DNA from: Macrophomina tecta
Taxonomy: Eukaryota > Ascomycota > Dothideomycetes > Botryosphaeriales > Botryosphaeriaceae
Assembly (NCBI GenBank): GCA_024180945.1
Contig: JAKSGN010000041.1
Span: forward strand, 1,426,001 to 1,490,000
Reading direction: 5' to 3'
DNA: 64,000 bases
This document shows positions 56,962 to 64,000 of this stretch, one piece after another. Each line of letters starts with the position of its first letter. Within the stretch, counting starts at the first letter, position 1. The notes beneath the pieces were generated by a model. The model worked only from the letters and a program-made list of their open reading frames with translations. It ran no database searches and had not been told where the DNA came from. The translations under genes were made by a program, and so were the position numbers.

Positions 56962-57547
56962 ATGGCCGCCACCTCCGTCGCCTCCAAACGCCTCTTCCAC
57001 GAGTACAAAGCCCTGTCCAACGACCCGCCCGATGGAATCACCGCCGGGCCCGTCAACGAGGACGACATGTTCGTGTGGGAGGCGCTCATCCAGGGGCCAG
57101 AGGGCACGCCCTTCGAGGGCGGCATCTTCCCGGCCGAGCTGCGCTTCCCCAAGGACTACCCGCTCGCCCCGCCAACGATGCGGTTCACGTGCGACATGTG
57201 GCATCCGAATGGTGAGAGCGCAATTGCCGCACGTCTCGGGGTTGATTTCCTTGCTCTGGGCTTGCTTGCTGATTCGTGGGGCTCCTGTGTTAGTCTATCC
57301 CAACGGCACCGTGTGCATTAGCATCCTGCACCCGCCCGGCGACGATCCGAACCACTACGAGCACGCGTCGGAGCGGTGGAGCCCGATCCAGAGCGTCGAG
57401 AAGATCCTCATCTCGGTCATGAGCATGCTGGCGGAGCCGAACGACGAGAGTCCGGCGAATGTGGATGCGGCGCGGATGTGGAGGGAGAAGAGAGAGGAGT
57501 ATGAGAGGATCGTGAAGGAGAATGTGAGGAGGGGATTGGGTTTGTAA
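56962..57547 (+). CDS. ubc7: ubiquitin-conjugating enzyme E2 of the Ubc7/UBE2G type
   Basis: Exons 56962-57211 and 57294-57547; the 82-base intron (GTGAGA donor, TTAG acceptor) falls between HPN and VYPNG, giving 167 aa, the usual length. The E2 fold is complete: helix 1 [17 protein letters not shown], strand [17 protein letters not shown], and the HPN at 81-83. The active-site Cys91 in [16 protein letters not shown] is followed by the acidic insertion [15 protein letters not shown] after the cysteine, diagnostic of the Ubc7/UBE2G/Cdc34 group. The C-terminus ends shortly after the last helix, without a Cdc34-type tail. Ubc7 works with Cue1 and Hrd1/Doa10 ligases in ER-associated degradation at the cytosolic face of the ER; that role is family knowledge. 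Confidence 0.96.
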
Positions 57548-59736
57548 GTGTTGCGGTGACTAGTCGTCTGCACGGTATTGCTGGGTGCGCATGCACTGGA
57601 GTTGGGAAGGGTGCTATCTTGCTTTGGATGTTCGTAGAAAGCGGGTCTGGCGTTTATCATTGGCGGATCCGATGCATTTAGCAGGTCATGTACACACCTG
57701 AGAGAGATCCCTGCTGTGCATAGCCTCTCGTTCCTCGGATCTTTGGCGGTTGGGTTCCACTTGAGGTGCGTGTTCATCCTCTGCGTGCCCTCTGCGTCCG
57801 CTACTTCAATGGCGGCCGACTCCAGAACCTCGGCAGATCCAAGAGGACGGCACTGTTGGAGGCGCCAGTTCGCAATAACTTTGAAGCCCCAGCAACTGAC
57901 TCTCAGCCCTTGAAGAGGCAGTCTTCCCATATGTTATTCTTGTAATATTGTTTCAACGCCCGTCTTCGTCAGCCAAGAGAGGTAGAGCGGGTTTCTGGAT
58001 GCTCATATTCTGTTGCTCATCATCGTTTGAGACAATGAACAGTGCCCCTTTGGAAAATGCTGCAGGCGCCAGTATTACATTCCATATTGAGTTGCTAGGG
58101 GGTCATAAGTGCTCCTTTTGTTGTCATTGTTTCCCCCTGAAAGCATCGAAGCCCACTTAGACGTGTACTGATCTACAAGGTTGGTTATGCGCTTGAAGGA
58201 TTGACAGATGAAGATTCAGATGGAGGTTAGTTGACCCTCTGAGAGTTCTTCCCAGTCCATGTCGTCTGGCATGTAGTACGCGTGGCCGTACTGATCGCTG
58301 AGTAGGAGCCCTGTGAGGTAGCTTTGCTTACAATTTCATCCCTGACCTTTTTTTTTTTTTTTTTTTTTTAGCAAGACACAGAGTCGTTTGATCTTAATCT
58401 ACTCTCATGTCATCTATCAAGTCCCATACTCAAATCCCAAACACCTCAGAATTATTAACTAGCCCTAGCCTCTTTCAGGCTTTCTCGTGAGACCACAAAT
58501 GATTTTAGTAGCCAAGGCCTTCCCCCATTCATATATCCAACGTGTAGGTTCATGGTCGTCGTCCGTAGGCAAATTTCGCAAGGAAGTGATATTGCTACTA
58601 CTTCGACAAACGTAGCAAACATCACTGTCTACTGCGTGGGTCACTAAATCTCGAAACAAACAAACAAAAAAAAAAAAAAGTCTCCTTTCGTGTCTAATAC
58701 ATGGAGGCAACCAACGCAATGTTCGGACATAATATTTCGAAAGAACCATGAAACTGGCAACGGGCCCCTACTCCATGTATATAAATATAATGGTACGGTG
58801 ACGGTTGCGCCAACGCTTAACACCTTAAGCCGACGCCTGAACAATCAACGTGGCAGGAATGGGTAGTCAGGGACTCATTTTGCGTGCTTAAGATTTGGAT
58901 TTCCCACTGATACTTTTTGGAGAAGCCACATTGGCCTCGCCGGCCACTCTCGGCGGAAGCTATTGCGTGTGGTCTGAAATCCTGGTCCGCTGCTCTTGGC
59001 TGCTACAGGTTTTACTTTACCCTGGGTCGTTATGGGCGGTTCGACGTTCCCTTTTGAGGTTCTGTCCAGATGTTGTTTTCAACGAGAGGAGAGGCTTGTG
59101 ATGGGCTCCAGCTTTATTAAACACAAAAGTGCTCAGTTTCAGCCGTCAACGAGAATTAATCAATGTAACATCTCTACATATTCATTTGTCGAGGAAAAGG
59201 CATTAAAAGGACGACGTGTGCGGTCAATAGCAAGATAGGAGTATTTAACATGAGAGTGGCATAAGAGCCGGCTAGGGACATCAGTTGTTGGAGTAAGTTC
59301 GCTGCAAGACCCGAATTTGAATCCATTAAGATGATCATACAAATGTTGGAACAGCTTTAACGACACCCCTCTTCTATGCCTCGTATCCTTGATGATGTAC
59401 ATGAAGTCTGCCAAGTCAGATTGTGGGCAGTGTGGATCTGGAAAAATAAAATAAAAATTTCCTAGAATTCCCGTGCGTCTCGGAAATAGAGTACATTCGT
59501 ATAGAATTTGTGACATACTCTCAGAAGTGGGGTGACTTTCCCCGTGCTCTCGGAGCATTACCTACTGTAGAAGTATTTGTCCTGACCCAAAATTTCAGAG
59601 AGCATTTGCAGCACGGCCGTCCGTATGGATGCTTCACTTTCTCACACAATTGTGCTGTTTCCGTTGCAAAATTTCTGAAATAAAGTTGTATTTTCAACAG
59701 AGAGGAGAGCTCTAACTTGGTGACAATGCACCGCGC
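57548..59736. other. 2.2 kb gene-poor region
   Basis: Contains a T22 tract (58348-58369), an A14 tract (58666-58679) and AT-richer sequence near 58.3-59.7 kb. Short frames on both strands have no domain. Nothing recognised. Confidence 0.45.
58348..58369. repeat. T22 mononucleotide tract
   Basis: Run of 22 thymines in the intergenic region between ubc7 and the scramblase gene. Confidence 0.95.
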
Positions 59737-61452
59737 TTAAAAAAAGCTGTCAAAGTCAAACCCGTCTCCTCCACCATCACCACCTCCACCTCCACCAGCC
59801 CCAGCGCTCGGCGGGGCACCATCTCCGCCGCCGCCCCTACCCGACTCATCCCACGGACTCTGTTCTCCCCAGACTTCCTCCTGCTGCCCGCGCCGGCCCT
59901 GCATTGCTTCATATCCGACCATCGTCCCTGCACCCGCCACCGCGGCGCCCGCGCTCTCCGATGACGCCACACCTCCCACAGTCCTCCCCGCGGCGCCCGC
60001 CTCGCCAGCCCCCGCCACCGCGCCCTCCGCTGCCGCGCCCTCCGCCGCCGCTCCGCCGCCCCCAGGGATCCAGATGGGCAGCGGCAAGCCCATGCCGCCC
60101 ACGGCGCCCGAGTGCCGCGAGAAGTAATCGAAATCGATGCTGACGGCCGTGGCCAGCATGACGGCGCGCTGATCGAGCGTCATGCCCGCCGGCGGCGCGG
60201 CGACTTCTCCCTGCTGCGCCGTGTGCGAGATGAGGTGTTTCGGCTCCTGCGCCAGGCTGGCGGCGTCCATGCGCAGCGCGTAGACGCCCGTGTCGGTGAA
60301 GATCTCGCGGGCGAAGCCGGCGAAGTTGCGGTTCACGGAGCCGAGCAGGCGGTCGTCGGCGGAGAGCAGCGTGAAGTCCCACGACAGCCAGGGTTCGTTG
60401 ACGTAGGCGAATTGGGCGAAGGTGTGACGGGTGGGGTCGGCCGTGCTGGGGGACGGGATGGCGAGAGAGGTGGAGGTGGAGAGCGGGAGATCGCCGGAGG
60501 TCAGTTGCGGTGCGTTGGGGTCGTGGTCGGTGGACGAGTCGCGCGCGAGGAAGAGGTTGTATTTACGGCGGAGGGGAGCCCATTGCTGTTGGGCTTCGCC
60601 GATGATGCGCATGGAGGAGAGGGGGAGGGGCGAGATTTGCGCGGAGGTTTGGTTGATGAGTGAAGAAGCGCTCGTGCCTTGAAGGGCGTCGGTGGGGGTG
60701 TGTGGCTGGTCGGCGCCGCTGATGGCATCGTAAACGCGGATTTTGGAGTTGATCCAGCTGAATGGCCGGTGGAACTAAGGCTGTTAAGTAGGAGTTCTGG
60801 TTGCAATTGGCGGGAAAGTACGTACCCTCAGAATCTCCTTCTCGTGCTTATCGAAGACGTGAGTTGTAAAGCTACGGTGGGTCTTGAACATTTGCCGTGC
60901 CATGGTGCCCCCAAAACCATTCTCTTTCTCAGCTAAGAAACCAATGTGGTTCCCTTGTCCGTCCATGATGACGTATTTATTGGCCTGCTCAAAGCCCATG
61001 AGTACGTTCATCATCTCCAGCTGCCTTTGCACAACGATGGATGAGTTGGCTAGGATGGATGTAGCTGGATGGTCTGTCTTGAGTACAGATTGCGGATCCT
61101 CTGGTATGTGAACAGGAGCATTGAGGGCATTTTCAGGGTTGCCAGCACTTTCCTTCAGTGCAGCTGATACAGCTTCGACTCTTGAGGGTGCCTGCTGAGC
61201 ATCTTCTTTTTCCTGATGTGATTGATCACGAGGCGCGGCAGGTCGAGTAGCCCGGGTTGCTCCTATAGATTTCTTCGGCGAAATGCCTCGAAGCGGGAGC
61301 GCAGGTACAGGTGGTCGGCGGAGGCTCCGAGGTCCTGATTGCTTCGTAGACCGAGTGGCGTGTAAAGGTGCTGACGTAGCCAACGACCTTACAGGCCTTC
61401 TGAGCAACGTTGTACGAGGGACACCTCGTAAAAGCAGTCGAGACAAGAGCAT
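59737..61452 (-). CDS. aim25: phospholipid scramblase-family protein, Aim25-like
   Basis: Exons 61452-60826 and 60774-59737; the 51-base intron (GTACGT donor, TTAG acceptor) keeps the frame, giving 554 aa. Residues 1 to about 35 are Arg/Leu/Ser-rich without acids, a likely mitochondrial presequence. After a disordered linker the scramblase domain starts at about residue 130 (SSIVVQRQLEMMNVLMGFEQ) with NKYVIMDGQGNHIGFLAE, FKTHRSFTTHVFDKH, RPFSWINSKIRVYD, and further on FAREIFTDTGVYALRMD and the hydrophobic C-terminal helix. The last ~100 residues are Gly/Ala-rich low complexity ending GFDFDSFF. Yeast Aim25 is a mitochondrial scramblase-family protein affecting mitochondrial inheritance; lipid scrambling activity is not shown here. 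The gene is divergent from sen2. Confidence 0.92.
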
Positions 61453-62393
61453 ACTGTGGACCCCAGGCTCGACCTTGCTGTGAGAGGATGTGCCAGATGA
61501 AGGTGTTGATTAACTGGAGAGAGGCTCAAAATTAGTCTTCAGTCAGGTTTTGCAGTGATGTTTGCTGTTGCCAAGAGGTGACCACTGTGCAGGGCAACAT
61601 GGACCTGCGCGCCCCAAAACTCGACAGTTTTGAGAAGGTCGGAAAATGTGATGGGTCTGCGAAGGCAGAGATGAAAGAGCGAAAGCCGGCGGAGGAAGAG
61701 CAAACGGAAACAAGTCCAACAACTAGTCAATTTGCCACCGCTCTTGCCGCACGGATCTTATCGCGATTGAGGACAAGGGATAATCGCAAAGGGAGGGTGC
61801 CAGACGTACAAATTACAGGGCGAATTAACTGGAATACAGCTGCTGGACTGCTTCCTGTGAACGGCTCAGCGTCCGGATGGAGGAACGATGACGGAGCTGG
61901 TCGGACTCAGCTCGAAGGGGTTTAGCGCGGCGCCGCGGGGAAATCTCGGCTCCAACAACCTTTTTCTCGCGCCGCAAAATTCATCCGCTTCCACCTCTCA
62001 CCACCGCAACCATGTGAGGTTCTGCAGCACCAGACACTATTGTCGCTATCCGATCCATCATTCTGCCGAAAGGCTCCAACCGCTATTGCCTACAGTCAGA
62101 CCTCTGGACTGGCCAATGGATAGGCATCCTCGCGCGTAATTCCACGCATTTCGGTGAGTCAGCCTTTCTTCTTCCATCACATGCACACCAGCCCTCTAGA
62201 TGATGACAACCTATTGTAATCCCACAATGGGAGCGACACTGACTTTTGTTGCTCTCGATGGTGGTCTCGTGTATTAGACTACAACGGTATCTGATCTACA
62301 CTTCCATTGCCTCACTTCATCTCGTCTTACGCATTGTTGAAACTTGAGACTGACTTCTGTCGGAAAGGTTGCTAGCAGTCCCTATTGGTCATC
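61453..62393. other. divergent intergenic region
   Basis: Promoter region shared by the scramblase-family gene and sen2. A plus-strand frame at 61578-61925 (115 codons) has no recognisable domain and is probably chance. Confidence 0.5.
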
Positions 62394-63683
62394 ATGTCCG
62401 ACCAGGTGCAGAGCTCTACTTCGATGCCATCTGCAGTGGAGCACCAGAATGGCATTGTAGATGCAGCTGCCAACGGCCAAGGCGCCCAGCACAAAAACTA
62501 CAAGCCCAGTGCAAAGCCGGCCTCGCAGCGCCAGAAAAGGCCGAACTATGCAAAGCTTCATGCCCAACCGCTTCCAGTCGTGACCTATCCTTTGCCGGCT
62601 TTCGTTCCGCACAACCCACTATCTTTGCTCCGAATTGCCTACCTCATCTGCTCCCAATATTTCAACCCGCCAACCTCGCACCCGCCCAATCGCCATGTGG
62701 CTTACCTCTCTTACGAGACAAGGTCAGTCCATGTCACAGATCCTGCCAGTGTGCGTGCGTTATGGGAGCAAGGCTTCTTCGGGAAGGGCAGCCTGAGTAG
62801 AAGCGAACCGACATGGCTGGACCGTGAGAAGCACCGGCGGGGCATCTTGTCCGGCCAGATCAAGGCAGAGGACTACACCAACAAGAGGCGGCAGGAGAGG
62901 AGGGAAATGAAGAATGAGAGGGCTCGGAAAGAACGTGAGGCTCTGGAAGAACAGCTGCGGAAAGAAGGAAAGCTCGTGGATGAGTCTCTGCCAGCCCAGA
63001 ACTCTACAGAAACCCTGCAATCTGGGGAGTCTTCAATCAAGACGGCCCGGTCTGATGGCTCGGCATTGGTGGAGAAGACTACAGTATTTTCAACCGATAT
63101 TGCCGTCGATGAGCCGGTCCAAAATGAAGAGCATCTCCAATTGTCCCTTGAAGAAGCCTTCTTCTTGACCTACGGCCTTGGAGTCCTCGAGGTTGTCGCC
63201 GCCCGCACCAAGAAGGTCGTCGAGCCTCTCCAGCTCTTCCAGCTTTGCCGCTCCCTCTCCTACTTCCCACCTTCGTCAGCTCTGCTTGTCCGCCCCGACG
63301 ACCCTTTCCTCCTCAAGTATGTCGTCTACCACCACTACCGCAGCCGCGACTGGGTCGTCCGCGACGGTATCAAGTTTTCCGTTGACTACATGGTCTACAA
63401 CCGCGGTCCTGTCTTCTCTCACGCAGAGTTCGCCGTCCACATTGTTCCCAGCTACTCGGACCCGTACTGGAAGGATCAGGAGAAGAAAGAGCAGAGTCCG
63501 TGGTGGTGGTTGCACTGCGTGAATCGGGTGCAGAGTCAGGTGTTGAAGACGCTGGTACTGGTCTATTTGGAGGTGCCGCCGCCGGCCGAGGGGCCGGTGA
63601 AAGATATTGGGGCGTTCTTGGGAAAGTATAAGGTGCGGGAGTTCGTTCTCAAGAGATGGGTTGCGAACAGGATGCGTAGTTGA
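62394..63683 (+). CDS. sen2: tRNA-splicing endonuclease catalytic subunit Sen2
   Basis: Single exon, 429 aa from the ATG at 62394 (context ATCATGT; the next upstream in-frame start-like codon is TTG). The N-terminal domain (about residues 60-145) is followed by a highly charged Arg/Glu/Lys helix (165-195). The C-terminal nuclease domain carries YHHYRSRDWVVRDGIKFSVD and the active-site signature YNRGPVFSHAEF. Catalytic residues expected from the family are Tyr335, His343 and Lys385 (in SQVLKTLVLVY), all present. Sen2 cleaves the 5' splice site of intron-containing pre-tRNAs within the Sen2/15/34/54 complex, at the mitochondrial outer surface in yeast or in the nucleus in other eukaryotes. Length is typical of filamentous fungi. 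Confidence 0.95.
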   Translation: MSDQVQSSTSMPSAVEHQNGIVDAAANGQGAQHKNYKPSAKPASQRQKRPNYAKLHAQPLPVVTYPLPAFVPHNPLSLLRIAYLICSQYFNPPTSHPPNRHVAYLSYETRSVHVTDPASVRALWEQGFFGKGSLSRSEPTWLDREKHRRGILSGQIKAEDYTNKRRQERREMKNERARKEREALEEQLRKEGKLVDESLPAQNSTETLQSGESSIKTARSDGSALVEKTTVFSTDIAVDEPVQNEEHLQLSLEEAFFLTYGLGVLEVVAARTKKVVEPLQLFQLCRSLSYFPPSSALLVRPDDPFLLKYVVYHHYRSRDWVVRDGIKFSVDYMVYNRGPVFSHAEFAVHIVPSYSDPYWKDQEKKEQSPWWWLHCVNRVQSQVLKTLVLVYLEVPPPAEGPVKDIGAFLGKYKVREFVLKRWVANRMRS

Positions 63684-64000
63684 ACGAACGAGGATACGTC
63701 AGAGGGCTGAAAAGCCAGTGTATTGGACCTTGACGTCTTCGCTTCTGTGAAGAAAATGAGATTCACGGGAAATCAAGAAGCGGAAACCTCGGCACACGAT
63801 TTTGTGTCAATAGTTGAGGCTGACAGACTGCGCCTCTGCTTTGACCCAATGCTCATCACGCTTCTGGTTGAATGTTTAGTCAAATGCTTGACGCGATCAA
63901 GTCGGGAGATTTGGCCACCGTAAATGGGACACTTCCGAACTCTGCTATTCTCTCGCTGCTGAAAACTATCACCCGCGATGCAACATCAGCGATTTGTCGT
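63684..64000. other. 3' flank of sen2
   Basis: No gene recognised in the last 317 bases; a short plus-strand frame (63723-63923) has no domain. Confidence 0.5.

Noticed and set aside
61578..61925. 115-codon frame in the scramblase/sen2 promoter
   Set aside because: No domain, lies wholly within a divergent promoter and has no splice partners.
1..64000. tRNA, rRNA, CRISPR, transposon or viral elements
   Set aside because: Looked for by eye (tRNA B-box patterns, terminal repeats, reverse transcriptase or transposase motifs); none could be supported. A tRNA or repeat search program would be decisive.

Overview
The window is nuclear DNA of a filamentous ascomycete (Pezizomycotina). The evidence is: short spliceosomal introns, mostly 46-70 bases, with GTRAGT-type donors; three Pth11-like seven-membrane-segment receptors, one with an extracellular CFEM domain, a combination typical of Pezizomycotina; a Zn2Cys6 regulator; and housekeeping proteins of fungal type. 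Class cannot be fixed from sequence reading alone. No transposon, tRNA, rRNA or CRISPR was recognised. Genes sit on both strands, separated by 0.3-5.6 kb of non-coding DNA that carries several 13-25 base A or T tracts.

Left part (1-25.5 kb), mixed housekeeping and environment-facing genes: a serine-rich unknown protein; TFIID subunit TAF6; a small fungal membrane protein; a CFEM/Pth11-like receptor; an alpha/beta hydrolase; a second Pth11-like receptor; a secreted GH16 glucanase; a CorA-like membrane protein whose first exon is unresolved; a Ste20/GCK-family kinase (five exons, 688 aa, closest in layout to Sid1/MST3-type kinases); and, divergently, a DUF4048-like protein.

Middle part (26-33 kb), a decaying accessory block: an amidohydrolase pseudogene with two nonsense codons and several frameshifts, a cupin gene broken by one TAG, and a Zn2Cys6 transcription factor whose six introns splice cleanly but which carries one extra base in a homopolymer. 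Three adjacent damaged genes of enzyme, cupin and regulator type suggest a lost small catabolic or metabolite cluster. Next to it is a predicted six-cysteine small secreted protein.

Right part (35-64 kb): an arrestin-like trafficking adaptor; a single-exon protein of about 1,760 aa with a C-terminal Pot1/Cdc13-type telomere-binding OB fold and an N-terminal OB-like region; a third Pth11-like receptor; a 5.6 kb stretch without recognisable genes; a ferric-reductase-like membrane oxidoreductase (TmpA-like); then a housekeeping run of mitochondrial ribosomal protein bL27m, the ERAD E2 enzyme Ubc7, a mitochondrial scramblase-family protein and tRNA-splicing endonuclease subunit Sen2.

Exon boundaries given here were derived by hand from reading-frame continuity and GT/AG sites. 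Reading phase was checked across every junction of the multi-exon models, except where stated as unresolved.
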